NCBI GenBank assembly: GCA_963799365.1
Contig: CAWCWV010000014.1
Span: 41,521 to 105,520 of the forward strand
DNA: 64,000 nt
Direction of reading: 5' to 3'
DNA from: Marinirhabdus sp963799365
GTDB lineage: Bacteria > Bacteroidota > Bacteroidia > Flavobacteriales > Flavobacteriaceae
Of this stretch, positions 47,829 to 57,200 are shown piece after piece (position 1 is the stretch's first letter; each line of letters opens with the position of its first letter). The notes under the pieces were generated by a model. The model did no database searches, had not been told where the DNA came from, and saw only the letters and a program-made list of their open reading frames with translations. A program made the position numbers and the translations under genes.

Positions 47829-48593
47829 ATGTTAACAGATACCCATACGCATCTCTACAGTGATGCTTTTAAAGAAGACCAAAAAGAAATGTTGCAACGC
47901 GCTAAAGAATCTGGTGTGACACGATTTTTTATTCCTGCAATAGATTCAGAAACTACCCCAGTGATGTATCAATTAGAGAAAGATTTCCCTAAAGAAGTAT
48001 TTTTAATGATGGGGTTGCATCCAACTTCGGTTAAAGAAAATTTTAGAGAAGAATTAGCACACGTTATAGAGCAATGTAAGAACCGTAAATTTTACGCTAT
48101 TGGTGAAATAGGTATAGATTTATATTGGGATAAAAGCACGTTGGGAATTCAGCAAATTGCATTTAAGGAACAAATTCAGCTGGCAAAAAAACACAAACTT
48201 CCTATCGTAATACATTGTCGTGATGCCTTTGATGAAATTTTTGAAGTTTTAGAAACGGAGAAAGGTCCTGGTCTCTTCGGAATTTTTCATTGTTTTACAG
48301 GTACTTTGGAGCAAGCCCATAGAGCGATAGGCTTCAATATGAAATTAGGAATTGGGGGAGTAGTGACCTTTAAAAATGGAAAAATTGACACGTTTTTAAA
48401 TCAAATTAATTTAAAACACATTGTGCTAGAGACCGATTCGCCGTATCTTTCGCCTGTGCCCTTTCGCGGAAAACGTAATGAGAGCAGCTACTTGAATTTA
48501 ATTTGTAAAAAAGTGGCTCAAATCTATGATCTTTCAGAAAAAGAAGTAGCAAAAATTACAACTGAAAACTCTAAAGAAGTTTTTGGAATTTAA
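47829..48593 (+). CDS. tatD: TatD-family metal-dependent hydrolase (DNase)
   Basis: 254 residues from ATG 47829. Metal ligands: TDTHTHLY, GEIGIDLYWD, VIHCRDAFDE, FHCFTGT and LETDSPYLSPVP. The family includes 3'-5' DNA exonucleases. 17 bases separate it from the asparaginase gene, so co-transcription is likely. Confidence 0.92.
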   Translation: MLTDTHTHLYSDAFKEDQKEMLQRAKESGVTRFFIPAIDSETTPVMYQLEKDFPKEVFLMMGLHPTSVKENFREELAHVIEQCKNRKFYAIGEIGIDLYWDKSTLGIQQIAFKEQIQLAKKHKLPIVIHCRDAFDEIFEVLETEKGPGLFGIFHCFTGTLEQAHRAIGFNMKLGIGGVVTFKNGKIDTFLNQINLKHIVLETDSPYLSPVPFRGKRNESSYLNLICKKVAQIYDLSEKEVAKITTENSKEVFGI

Positions 48594-48610
48594 ATTAGAA
48601 TTTAAACCTT

Positions 48611-49639
48611 ATGCTGCACATACCTAAAATATTACTTATCTATACTGGCGGAACCATTGGTATGATTAAAGATTTTGAAACGGGCGCGCTGCGTAATTTC
48701 AATTTCGGTGAGCTACTGCAACACATTCCAGAGTTAAAACTATTGGATTGTGAGATAGATACCACCAGTTTTACAACTCCTATAGATAGTTCTAATATGA
48801 ACCCGGCATATTGGGCACAACTTGCATTGCTCATTGAAGATGCTTATAACGAGTTTGACGGTTTTGTAGTTTTACACGGCAGTGATACGATGTCCTATAC
48901 AGCTTCTGCCTTAAGTTTTATGCTGGAAAACTTGAGCAAACCATTAATTTTTACGGGTTCTCAGTTGCCAATTGGAGACTTGCGAACCGATGCAAAAGAA
49001 AACCTAATTACCAGCATACAGATTGCTGCGTTACAGGAAAAGGGGCGTCCAAAGATTGCTGAAGTAGGCCTTTATTTTGAATACAAATTATATAGAGCTA
49101 ACCGCACTACAAAAATAAATGCTGAACATTTCGAGGCATTTGCTTCTTTAAATTATCCCGCCCTGGTTGAAAGTGGTGTTCACCTTCAAGTAAATACCAG
49201 TGCGCTTTATATTCCCAACCGTCGTAAAAAGTTTATAGCGCATACTACCATGTCTAACGGAGTAGTTTTGTTAAAGATGTTCCCAGGCATAGACCAGGCT
49301 ACGATTGAACATATTTTAGCTTATAAAAATTTAAAAGGACTCATCTTGGAAACCTATGGCAGTGGGAATACTACAACCGAACCATGGTTTACAGCAGCGT
49401 TAAAAGAGGTGATAAAAAAAGGAATACCTGTGGTGAATGTTACCCAGTGTTCTGGCGGGAGTGTGGCTATGGGGTTGTATGAGACCAGTACAGCACTAAA
49501 AAAAATGGGAGTGATTTCAGGAAAGGATTGCACTACCGAGGCTGCTTTGACGAAATTAATGTATCTATTAGGACGTAAAATAGCTACCAGTAGTTTTAAA
49601 ACATTGTTCGAAACCTCCTTGCGGGGAGAGTTGTCGTAA
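48611..49639 (+). CDS. ansA: Type I (cytoplasmic) L-asparaginase
   Basis: 342 residues. Catalytic motifs are TGGTIGM (first Thr) and VLHGSDTMSYTASAL (Thr-Asp-Lys-type region with SDT). Lack of a signal peptide indicates the cytoplasmic type, which hydrolyses asparagine to aspartate and ammonia. It is the last core gene before the tRNA and the island. Confidence 0.9.
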   Translation: MLHIPKILLIYTGGTIGMIKDFETGALRNFNFGELLQHIPELKLLDCEIDTTSFTTPIDSSNMNPAYWAQLALLIEDAYNEFDGFVVLHGSDTMSYTASALSFMLENLSKPLIFTGSQLPIGDLRTDAKENLITSIQIAALQEKGRPKIAEVGLYFEYKLYRANRTTKINAEHFEAFASLNYPALVESGVHLQVNTSALYIPNRRKKFIAHTTMSNGVVLLKMFPGIDQATIEHILAYKNLKGLILETYGSGNTTTEPWFTAALKEVIKKGIPVVNVTQCSGGSVAMGLYETSTALKKMGVISGKDCTTEAALTKLMYLLGRKIATSSFKTLFETSLRGELS

Positions 49640-49754
49640 ATTTATATGTTATTTTTTATACTGAAATTTTAAAAATGCCGTTATTTGCAGCCTGAAAATA
49701 ATTTAAAGTTCAAGGTTTACTTTTGAATCCGCAACATTGAACTTTGATAATTAT

Positions 49755-49839
49755 AGAGAGGTGGCCGAGTGGCTTAAGGCGCACGCTTGGAAAGCGTGTA
49801 TACGGCAACGTATCGAGGGTTCGAATCCCTTCCTCTCTG
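49755..49839 (+). tRNA. tRNA-Ser (anticodon GGA)
   Basis: 85 bases with a complete cloverleaf: acceptor AGAGAGG (49755-49761) and CCTCTCT (49832-49838), anticodon loop CTTGGAAA giving GGA, long variable arm (TATACGGCAACGTAT) typical of serine tRNAs, T-arm GGGTTCGAATCCC. CCA is not encoded. Its 3' end is the insertion site of the island that follows. Confidence 0.96.
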
Positions 49840-49844
49840 CAAAA
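49830..49844 (+). other. attL core of the genomic island (TTCCTCTCTGCAAAA)
   Basis: The same 15 bases recur at 63928-63942. They span the acceptor end of the tRNA-Ser and five bases beyond, which keeps the tRNA intact after integration. Confidence 0.88.
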
Positions 49845-49952
49845 TAAGATGTCATTTGGCACTTAAATGAGCAAAAACCTTTTAAACGTTGTGTTTAGGA
49901 GGTTTTTTTGTTTTTGCGAAATGTCATAAAACACATTAAATATCAAAGTACA

Positions 49953-49972
49953 GTTACCCTATGGGTTACCCT
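49953..49972 (+). other. Left integrase arm-type site: two GTTACCCT boxes
   Basis: GTTACCCT at 49953-49960 and 49965-49972 separated by ATGG. The same arrangement and orientation occurs at 63846-63865. It is about 110 bp from the att core, in the range of arm-type sites. Confidence 0.6.
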
Positions 49973-50079
49973 ACAAAAAATTAAATTTTTTTAGTAGCTA
50001 TTTCTAGGGAATCATAGGGAATCCCTAGCTATACCTAGCATTTACTAATAATATTGTTGAACAATTAATTAGTAAAACT

Positions 50080-51297
50080 ATGATTAGAACTTATTTTTAT
50101 CTTAAAGCTGACAAGAAAAATGCTAATGGTGAATCTGCTATTTACGCAAAAATTAAATTACAAGGAAAAACCTCAACGTTAAGTACTGGTAAATACATTT
50201 GTAAGACTCGATGGGAAGCCACTAATAAACTAAAAAACACACTTCGAGTTACTAGTGAGAAAATTTGCAAAACTACCATAGACCTAATAGAATATAAGAT
50301 TGAAAGTATATATTTAGAATTAGTTAAGACCGAATCGAATATAACGCTTGATGAGGTTAAAGGTCGTCTGAAAGGTAAATCTAAAAGTACCAGTATGGAC
50401 ATTATCGAATTGTTCCAGAAACATAATGATTATTTTAAAAAAAGATATGAAGCAGGTGAACGTACAAAAACATCTTGGATGAAATATAATAGGGCAAAAA
50501 ATCTGTTATCCAATTTTTTGTATGAAAAATTTAGAAAAAAGAATTACCCTATTAACGACATTGACAACACATTAATCTATCAACTAGAATACTTCTTAAA
50601 ATTTGAATCCACATTTAATGATATTGTTGGAATTAGTCATAATTCTGTTGTTAAATTTTTTCAATGCTATAAAACAATGTGCCGATTTGGGATGAAAAGA
50701 AATTTGATTAGCAACAATCCATTTTCAGTATATGATGAAAAGATAATTACCAAGGATGCAATATTCTTAACACATGAAGAGCTACAACGCATAGAAAACA
50801 AAATGTTTAGTACTAAAAGACTTAATAGAGTAAAAGATATTTTCCTGTTTTCTTGTTACACTAGTTACGCACCAATAGATGTTGAAAATCTTACAAGAGA
50901 AAACCTCATCAGAGATAATGAAGGTTCACTATGGATTAAAACAAATAGAGCTAAAACAGCCATAAAATCGAATGTTCCAGTACTACCACCAGTTAAAAGA
51001 ATAATAGATAAATATGCACACTTGGAAAGTGGCAAGCTCTTACCTGTAATCAGTAACCAGAAAATTAATGAGTACTTAAAAGAAATTGCGACACTTTGTA
51101 AAATTGACAAGAAACTCACTCACTATGTAGCCAGACATACATTTGCAACAACAGTAACTTTGGGTAATGGTGTTGCAATAGAAAATGTATCTTCGATGAT
51201 GGGTCACACAAATATCAAAATGACACAGCATTATGCCAAGGTTCTTGATAAAAGCGTAAAAAGGGATATGGAGAAATTGAAGTTTAAATTCGCATAG
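50080..51297 (+). CDS. Tyrosine recombinase/integrase (island integrase)
   Basis: 405 residues, normal for Bacteroidota integrases. Domains: N-terminal Arm-type/SAM-like part (about 1-100), core-binding (about 100-215) and catalytic domain (220-400). Box II is HYVARHTFATT and the nucleophile is Y385 (QHYAKVLD) after GHTNIK. The first catalytic Arg is missing: the box I segment is CYTSYAPIDVENL where most have TGLR, as in IntDOT-type enzymes. It sits 240 bp from attL and its start is an ATG. No lesion was seen, unlike much of the cargo. Confidence 0.92.
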   Translation: MIRTYFYLKADKKNANGESAIYAKIKLQGKTSTLSTGKYICKTRWEATNKLKNTLRVTSEKICKTTIDLIEYKIESIYLELVKTESNITLDEVKGRLKGKSKSTSMDIIELFQKHNDYFKKRYEAGERTKTSWMKYNRAKNLLSNFLYEKFRKKNYPINDIDNTLIYQLEYFLKFESTFNDIVGISHNSVVKFFQCYKTMCRFGMKRNLISNNPFSVYDEKIITKDAIFLTHEELQRIENKMFSTKRLNRVKDIFLFSCYTSYAPIDVENLTRENLIRDNEGSLWIKTNRAKTAIKSNVPVLPPVKRIIDKYAHLESGKLLPVISNQKINEYLKEIATLCKIDKKLTHYVARHTFATTVTLGNGVAIENVSSMMGHTNIKMTQHYAKVLDKSVKRDMEKLKFKFA

Positions 51298-51333
51298 TTT
51301 TTTATCTTTAGTGGCTAAATCCGTTTTCACAGT

Positions 51334-51609
51334 ATGAAGCATATTATTGACCTAAATTCCGAAATTGAAAAGATTGTTAATCCACATATTCAATACCATC
51401 ATAAACATGATAACGTTACTTATTTCCGAAAATGGATTAATGAAATATCAGAAACTTTTTTTGAGGAATGGGAACAAGAAATTAAAGAAAAGATTGATTT
51501 GTTTGCTGATTTAGGTAATCCTATAAAGCTAAACATTATTAAAATTGTTCACCAAGATGTTTTAGAAAAATATAGTGAATTAAGTAAAATTGATTTTAAA
51601 AATACTTAG
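51334..51609 (+). CDS. N-terminal fragment of a larger unknown protein
   Basis: 91 residues up to TAG 51607-51609. The same frame continues for 252 codons after this stop. See the joined entry 51334-52365. No motif recognised. Confidence 0.5.
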   Translation: MKHIIDLNSEIEKIVNPHIQYHHKHDNVTYFRKWINEISETFFEEWEQEIKEKIDLFADLGNPIKLNIIKIVHQDVLEKYSELSKIDFKNT

Positions 51610-51651
51610 TTTCTCCAAACGTATTTTTCATATTACAATTACAAGAATTTA

Positions 51652-52365
51652 TTGTCTCCTATAAATAAATGTAGCTTTTTCACTTACTCATTTGATTCAA
51701 ATTTTATAGAAATATTAGAGCGATTTGCTTTTATAAATGGGATTGAGGATTTCGATGCTTATGACGGTAACCATGACCCAGAAACTCACAAAGACCTTTT
51801 GGAAGATGAGGTTAGGTTTAAGTTGGACTTAGATACTGAAAAAGAGGAAAATGCTGAGATTAATAAAATGTATTCCTTTGTATTCCTTTCATTTGTTCTT
51901 GAATCATCACGCCAAATGTTAAAACGTATTGCAGATTACCTTGACAGTTTAGTAGGCTTTATTTTAAAAGCTGAAAACTTTCAGTTAGATAAATACTCAT
52001 TTGATGAGATATCAGATAATGACCCTACTAACCTCAAATTAGAATATAAGCTAAACAAACTAAGTGTCATAATGTTATATAAAGCTATGTTTGACGAAGG
52101 TATTATTGACGTTGACAGCAAGAACCAAAAGAACGATGATACTAATCTAAGACTATATGTTGATAGTGCAAACATATATTACCTTGACAGGACTGGGAAA
52201 GTTATGAAGGTCAAAAATAGTACTAGACAATTTGCTGACGTTACAAACGATTTTAAAGGCGAATACAAATCTCAAGAAATAAAACTTATAAATTTAATAC
52301 TTGAAAAATTTTCAAAGAGAAAGGAAAGACTACTTGAATCAATTAAACCCAAAGGTATCAATTAA
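51652..52365 (+). CDS. C-terminal fragment of the unknown island protein
   Basis: 237 residues if begun at TTG 51652. Helical and charged, e.g. SFVLESSRQMLKRIADYLDSL. Resembles RteC-like or element-associated proteins only faintly. Likely the rest of the interrupted gene. Confidence 0.5.
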   Translation: MSPINKCSFFTYSFDSNFIEILERFAFINGIEDFDAYDGNHDPETHKDLLEDEVRFKLDLDTEKEENAEINKMYSFVFLSFVLESSRQMLKRIADYLDSLVGFILKAENFQLDKYSFDEISDNDPTNLKLEYKLNKLSVIMLYKAMFDEGIIDVDSKNQKNDDTNLRLYVDSANIYYLDRTGKVMKVKNSTRQFADVTNDFKGEYKSQEIKLINLILEKFSKRKERLLESIKPKGIN

Positions 52366-52443
52366 GGGAATCGAAAGGAATCCCTCGCTATTGCAAGAAT
52401 AACAGGGGATATTTGCATCATAATAATTTTAAAACCAATAATT

Positions 52444-52737
52444 ATGATGCAAAACGAATCACAGATTTCAATTATTCCATTTGGAGAGCTTAGAAAGCTT
52501 TTTTTACCACTACACGACAAGTTATCCCAATTAGAGACTAAACTGGATAAAACAAGTTCTATTCCAGTAAAAAAGTACTACCGTAACAAAGATTTGAAGT
52601 TACAGTTTGGTATATCCCAAAATACTATTATCAAATATAGAAATAATGGTTACATACCATTTACTACCATTGGTGATGTGTACTTATATCCTGTCAAGGA
52701 AATAGACAAAATCTTATCTCAAAATTTGGTAGGATAA
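52444..52737 (+). CDS. Helix-turn-helix excisionase-like protein
   Basis: 97 residues. The C-terminal half (YYRNKDLKLQFGISQNTIIKYRNNGYIPFTTIGDVYLYPVKEIDKIL) is a MerR/excisionase-like HTH as found beside Bacteroidota integrases. The N-terminus is coiled (LHDKLSQLETKLDK). It could be the excision directionality factor. The stop overlaps the next ATG (TAATG), so translation is coupled. Confidence 0.75.
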   Translation: MMQNESQISIIPFGELRKLFLPLHDKLSQLETKLDKTSSIPVKKYYRNKDLKLQFGISQNTIIKYRNNGYIPFTTIGDVYLYPVKEIDKILSQNLVG

Positions 52738-53012
52738 TGTCATTAAAATTCTTTTTACCACAAAGCTTACTAGAACGATTACACGATAGGTTAAACGATA
52801 TTCAACCTAGCAGAAATCGAATCGAATCTTTGAATGTAGACCTAGAACCATTAAATTATAAAATAGAAAAATTTTATTGGTTGTTGGCAATACTATTTGA
52901 CCCAAAAGGGAACGGTTACAATGAAAAAAATATAAACGGTTTTACATTTGTACCACTATCATCAGAACATTTAACTGATATTATAGGAAACGACTATGCA
53001 AGCTATCTTTGA
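52737..53012 (+). CDS. N-terminal fragment of the PolA-like island protein
   Basis: 91 residues to TGA 53010-53012. The frame goes on unbroken to 54182. See the joined entry. Confidence 0.5.
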   Translation: MSLKFFLPQSLLERLHDRLNDIQPSRNRIESLNVDLEPLNYKIEKFYWLLAILFDPKGNGYNEKNINGFTFVPLSSEHLTDIIGNDYASYL

Positions 53013-53081
53013 TATCTACAAAATCAAGGTTTTGTTTTAAGTGATTATAATTATTTAGCTAATAAGTGTAGATATTATCAT

Positions 53082-54182
53082 TTGTACAATTCATATATAG
53101 ATTATAATAGTAATAGTGTATTCTATTGTTATATAGATAAGGTGAACAATACAAGTAAAAGTCCTATAAACATTAGTATTATAACTGATGATAAAAAGGG
53201 GAAAGAAAGTAAATGTGTTGAAGTAACTATTACTCCAAACTCTAGTTTGTTTAAAAGAAAAAAGAAGAAGTATGATTTACAAACTGATAGGAAGAAAAAG
53301 TTAGCTAAGCATATCAAGACTGATATGTGGAAGCATTACACTAAAACAATGGTTCTGGATATAGAGCGAGCAGAAAGGTATTGCTATGATTATCTAAGAC
53401 AATGCACCGAAGTACTTGAAAGGAAATATCGTAAAAAAGAGATTGACCGCAATACGCTCATTAAAGCAAAAGCGATACTTCAAAATAAATACCTAAACAG
53501 GATTTCGTCAGTAAATAATTTAAAGAATCCCAAAAAAGATAAGTCTTGGTTATACAGTAGAAAAGGTAAAAACCGAAGACTAAACACAAACTTGACGATG
53601 ATGGCAAGTGACCTAAGACCGTTTATCCTTGGTTATGAGAAAATGTCCTATTTAGACCTTTCTAACTCTCAACCTGTACTTTTTAACGTAACACTTCAAG
53701 AGCTAAAAGAAAAAGCATCAGAAACGCTTAAAATGGAGATTGACAGATACTTTGACATTACAATCAATGGTAGATGGTATGAAGAACTATGTGATATTTT
53801 CAAATGTGATAGAGAAACAGCAAAAAAGAATTGGATGTTAATAGCGTACTCAAAAAATGATGAATGTCTGCGCCTTAAAAGTAAATTCAAAAGGAGTTTT
53901 CCAGAGATATATGCAGTCATAGAGCTACAAAAACAAGTTGATTACACAAAATTTTCAATTGGATTACAGAAAATCGAAAGTCAAATTTTTATCGATGTAA
54001 TATGTAAACGACTAGTGGAAAGTGATATACTACCGTTGTCAATTCACGATGGTGTTTTAGTTGATAAGAACGACACAGAAAAAACCTACCAGATAATGAC
54101 CGATGCTTTATCTGAATATATTGGTGCTGTTCAAGTTATAGATATCAATGGTTTAAAACGTTATCCAATGATTGCAGGTTAA
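53082..54182 (+). CDS. PolA-motif island protein, main part
   Basis: 366 residues if begun at TTG 53082. It holds polymerase motifs A (D192), B (R244, K248, Y256) and C (H322-D323). The catalytic aspartates are both present, so the palm could be active if made. Replication of the island or defence are possible roles; neither is shown. Confidence 0.6.
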   Translation: MYNSYIDYNSNSVFYCYIDKVNNTSKSPINISIITDDKKGKESKCVEVTITPNSSLFKRKKKKYDLQTDRKKKLAKHIKTDMWKHYTKTMVLDIERAERYCYDYLRQCTEVLERKYRKKEIDRNTLIKAKAILQNKYLNRISSVNNLKNPKKDKSWLYSRKGKNRRLNTNLTMMASDLRPFILGYEKMSYLDLSNSQPVLFNVTLQELKEKASETLKMEIDRYFDITINGRWYEELCDIFKCDRETAKKNWMLIAYSKNDECLRLKSKFKRSFPEIYAVIELQKQVDYTKFSIGLQKIESQIFIDVICKRLVESDILPLSIHDGVLVDKNDTEKTYQIMTDALSEYIGAVQVIDINGLKRYPMIAG

Positions 54183-54397
54183 GAAGTATAATTTTGAAAA
54201 ATATTCTTGTTTCATTCTTTACTAGAGTGTGAATACCAAAAACACCACTATTGATACCAATACAGCCGTTTTAAGCTCATTTGCAGGTCGAGTTTACCCG
54301 TACGTAGAAAATCTATACAAATATTTTTTACCACTCTAAGGACATGCAAAAAGGCTTTTGTAATTAACCTATGTAAGAGCGGTGATGCGGTTAGGCT
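54183..54397. other. 215-bp non-coding stretch between convergent genes
   Basis: No coding frame and no clear palindrome-T terminator; AT-rich with some short C-rich runs. A replication or transfer origin is conceivable next to the polymerase-like gene, but nothing specific is visible. Confidence 0.3.
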
Positions 54398-54601
54398 TCA
54401 ATCTAGCCTTTTACGTTTGGGTTCAAAATGTTCTAAGATGCTGTTATGTATTCGCCAAACGTTATTTTGTTTTGATAATAACGAGGGTTGACCTTTGTAT
54501 TTCTTTTTAAGAGTAACTAATCTGTAACGTAATGTACGTTCAGAAATTTGGTAGTATTCCATCACCTCAACACCAGTATAGTAAGTTTTATATTTCTTCA
54601 T
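54398..54601 (-). CDS. Small HTH DNA-binding protein
   Basis: 67 residues, MKKYKTYYTGVEVMEYYQISERTLRYRLVTLKKKYKG is an HTH similar to excisionase/MerR-type proteins. The basic tail is EPKRKRLD. It is convergent with the polymerase-like gene, 83 bases downstream of the STAND gene. Probably regulatory or excisive. The frame is intact. Confidence 0.6.
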   Translation of the reverse strand: MKKYKTYYTGVEVMEYYQISERTLRYRLVTLKKKYKGQPSLLSKQNNVWRIHNSILEHFEPKRKRLD

Positions 54602-54683
54602 AGTAATTGGTTTTACTATAAATATGCAGGTGATTATAAAGGTATCTACTATAAATAAATATTTTAAAGTCTCAAAAAGTGTA

Positions 54684-55853
54684 TTACCTCATTTCATCTT
54701 CGATAGCTAGATGAGCAAAAGAAGTATATTCTTCAGATAAACGCATTTGAATATTTGATATTTCGGGATGCACCTTGCTTATATCGGAATTATTTATTTG
54801 GTTTTTCACACTATTGAAAAAATCTTTATCTTCTATCAAATGTTCAATTGATTGCCAAGATTTTGAAATTTCACTTTTTCTGTTTTCAAAGAATTCTTCA
54901 ATCTTATTTATATAGTTCGTTATAATACCAGTATTGTTAAAATCGAAATCTTTTGTTTCTGTATTTAATTTCTCTACTTGCTTCTGGATGTGCTGAATAG
55001 TAGAAACCTCACCCATAACTTTTTCATAATCTCTAATATCTCCATTGTCAGCATTCCAAAATTCTAAATTTAAATAGTCAGCTAATTCTTTATTAATATC
55101 ATCAAAGAAATTAAAGAAACGATACCAATCATCACCATCAAAATCCTCATCTAAATTATGTGTATGAATCTCAAATACTTTCTTGTTTATTGCTTTTCCA
55201 TAAATTAATGGAATGAAAATAACAGATTTCACATTATCTCTAACTATTACTCCCTTAGCACTAAAATAACTAGCACTTAATGTTTTTTGTACAAATACTC
55301 TAGCATAAAGTAATGAGGTTAAATATGTTTCCGAAATTACTTCAGCTGTGATAATAAGGTTTTTATTAGTATTATCCGATAAGTCAACATTAAACTGAAT
55401 ACCGGTTAAGTCAAAAATTTCTTTTCGCTCTTTTAGAAACCTCCTGTTGAGATTCTTTTTAATATCACTGAACTCTTTCCTGGCATTCGTATAAACCTTA
55501 CTACTTATTCTTCGGTTTCCTTGGTTGTAAAATTGATTCCAGCTATAAAATAATGCTTCAAGATTTCTGCTCTCTGTATTTTCTATTTTATTCAACTTTT
55601 CTGAAGAACAAAATTTAGAAAAATGTTTTTCAAATTCATTCTGAAATTTTGAGACTTTAATCAAAGCTTCGGATATATTACGATATAAAACATTTGGATT
55701 ATAATCATCTGAATCCTTAACACCTGAATAAAGTTTATATACAGACAATATGTTACTCCCTAATTGATTAAATGTATTGTCTAAATATGAGAAGTAATCT
55801 CTACTGATATTGTTGAATTCTATGTACTTTTTTAAAGATGCTATTGTGGTCAT
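54684..55853 (-). CDS. C-terminal fragment of the STAND protein
   Basis: 389 residues from ATG 55853, but the frame is open upstream to 56045 with coding-like sequence (KDYKAFIKPLELAEKLNDVF) and no start. It is the C-terminal, helical end of the interrupted STAND gene, likely the sensor region. No domain recognised. Confidence 0.5.
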   Translation of the reverse strand: MTTIASLKKYIEFNNISRDYFSYLDNTFNQLGSNILSVYKLYSGVKDSDDYNPNVLYRNISEALIKVSKFQNEFEKHFSKFCSSEKLNKIENTESRNLEALFYSWNQFYNQGNRRISSKVYTNARKEFSDIKKNLNRRFLKERKEIFDLTGIQFNVDLSDNTNKNLIITAEVISETYLTSLLYARVFVQKTLSASYFSAKGVIVRDNVKSVIFIPLIYGKAINKKVFEIHTHNLDEDFDGDDWYRFFNFFDDINKELADYLNLEFWNADNGDIRDYEKVMGEVSTIQHIQKQVEKLNTETKDFDFNNTGIITNYINKIEEFFENRKSEISKSWQSIEHLIEDKDFFNSVKNQINNSDISKVHPEISNIQMRLSEEYTSFAHLAIEDEMR

Positions 55854-56004
55854 TTTTACTAATGAATCTTCGTTCTCACTTAAAGATTTTTCATTACTCC
55901 CTTCAGAAACATAGCCCCATTTATCAACTATATTTTTAGGAAACTTAATCCTGAATACATCATTTAACTTTTTCTCTGCTAATTCTAAGGGTTTTATAAA
56001 TGCC

Positions 56005-56949
56005 TTATAATCTTTTCTTCTGAAATATTTCTTGAAACCCCTTAATTACTTCTGTTAATGCATAATTATATTTTTCTCTATGTTCAATTACTTTGGATAT
56101 ATATACTTCCCAAGAATCAGGTCGAATTTTATAAATAAACAAATTGTTAACCAGACTATTGACTTGTACTAGATAATCTAATGGTAATAAATTATTCTTT
56201 ATGCTTTTGTAACTTGGGTCATAAGGTAATTCAATGTCCATAAAAGAATTATTTACTACCCTAGTAGAATAAGAATCCTTATTAGGAAAAACGTTTCTTA
56301 AAAGCTCAAGAATTTCAATAGACCTATTTTGAAAATAATTGGTTTCATTAGAACTTTCTAACTCATATTTTAGAAAATCAACTATATATTTACACGAAAT
56401 AGAATTATCATTTTGTTCTTTTAAATCAACAATGTTATATTCGATTAATAACCTGTCTATGAATATTTTTTTATAATATTCGATGAAATCAATTGAATAA
56501 TTTATTGATTTTAAACCTAATATTAAAACTGAAGTTTCCTTCAACGAAACTTCGTTTTCAGAAAAAGCTAACAGTTTATTTTCATCAAAGACTATTTTAG
56601 ATTCAAGCTTTAAATGACCAATCCAAAAAGCAAACTCACCAAGAGATACAAGTTCTTTTTTATTATGAAATTGACATGAAATAGTTTTTTTGGGTTTAAT
56701 CAATTTCAAAATATAATCAAAAACATCTTCTTTGGGTGATATACTTTTTTTAATCTCCTTTATTCTCTTCCTACTTTCTTCTGCAATTATATCCAATGAT
56801 ATCAATCCATCATCGCGAGTAACATTACTATAATCATATGGTAAAATTAAAGGCCATATTATTCCAAACTCATCATATAGGGTTCTAAAAGGTATTCTGT
56901 TCTTTATAAACAGAAAATCGCTAACACCTTTCCAAAGAAGTGCGTTCAA
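56005..56949 (-). CDS. Middle fragment of the STAND protein
   Basis: 314 residues as counted from TTG 56949; the same frame is open further back to the first lesion (RVSLKFTEDKEFLTGLHPIRSEILC...), so it has no start of its own. Helical, e.g. FLKYELESSNETNYF, with no motif. It ends with GFQEIFQKKRL where the second shift joins the last part. Confidence 0.5.
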   Translation of the reverse strand: MNALLWKGVSDFLFIKNRIPFRTLYDEFGIIWPLILPYDYSNVTRDDGLISLDIIAEESRKRIKEIKKSISPKEDVFDYILKLIKPKKTISCQFHNKKELVSLGEFAFWIGHLKLESKIVFDENKLLAFSENEVSLKETSVLILGLKSINYSIDFIEYYKKIFIDRLLIEYNIVDLKEQNDNSISCKYIVDFLKYELESSNETNYFQNRSIEILELLRNVFPNKDSYSTRVVNNSFMDIELPYDPSYKSIKNNLLPLDYLVQVNSLVNNLFIYKIRPDSWEVYISKVIEHREKYNYALTEVIKGFQEIFQKKRL

Positions 56950-57200
56950 AACATTAAGATTTCCAATCCAAGTTTTAAATTCATACCCCTTAACAGTATC
57001 TAAAAAGGTTTCAATACTATAGCCATAACTAAAACTATTTAATAAAAAAGTATATAAGTCACCCTCATGTATTAATGGAATAGTTTCATTTATATAAGTA
57101 TTTATATCAATGAAATCATTCTCTTTAAAAAAAATATCACATAAAATTTCTGACCTAATAGGGTGTAATCCTGTTAAAAACTCTTTGTCCTCAGTAAATT

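Larger units (their letters stand above)
51334..52365 (+). pseudogene. Unknown island protein interrupted by in-frame TAG
   Basis: Reading through the TAG at 51607 gives one 343-residue frame: ...KIDFKNT, stop, FLQTYFSYYNYKNLLSPINKC... The two parts keep one frame, with 14 sense codons before any usable start of the second part (TTG at 51652). The C-terminal part has a winged-helix-like stretch (KLNKLSVIMLYKAMFDEGIID). Similar genes next to integrases occur in Bacteroidota islands; function unknown. Either nonsense mutation or two separate genes. Confidence 0.5.
52737..54182 (+). pseudogene. Small family-A DNA polymerase-like protein, interrupted by in-frame TGA
   Basis: Reading through TGA 53010 gives about 481 residues. 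The second part carries a palm-like set of motifs: A, YLDLSNSQP (D192 in the 53082 frame); B, RETAKKNWMLIAYS with R244, A-K248 and Y256 at R+12, like R-x2-AK-x7-Y of Pol I; C, LSIHDGVLV with H322-D323. No 3'-5' exonuclease domain was seen. This is a diverged polymerase or replication/primase protein of the island. The TGA separates an N-terminal 91-residue segment from the rest; TTG 53082 could restart. Confidence 0.6.

Noticed and set aside
51607..53012. Recoding of stop codons (selenocysteine, pyrrolysine or altered code) in the island
   Set aside because: One TAG and one TGA without recognisable recoding structures, in the middle of frameshifted genes; mutation or error is simpler.
54183..54397. 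Origin of replication or transfer
   Set aside because: No iterons, clear palindromes or relaxase nick motif; only position suggested it.
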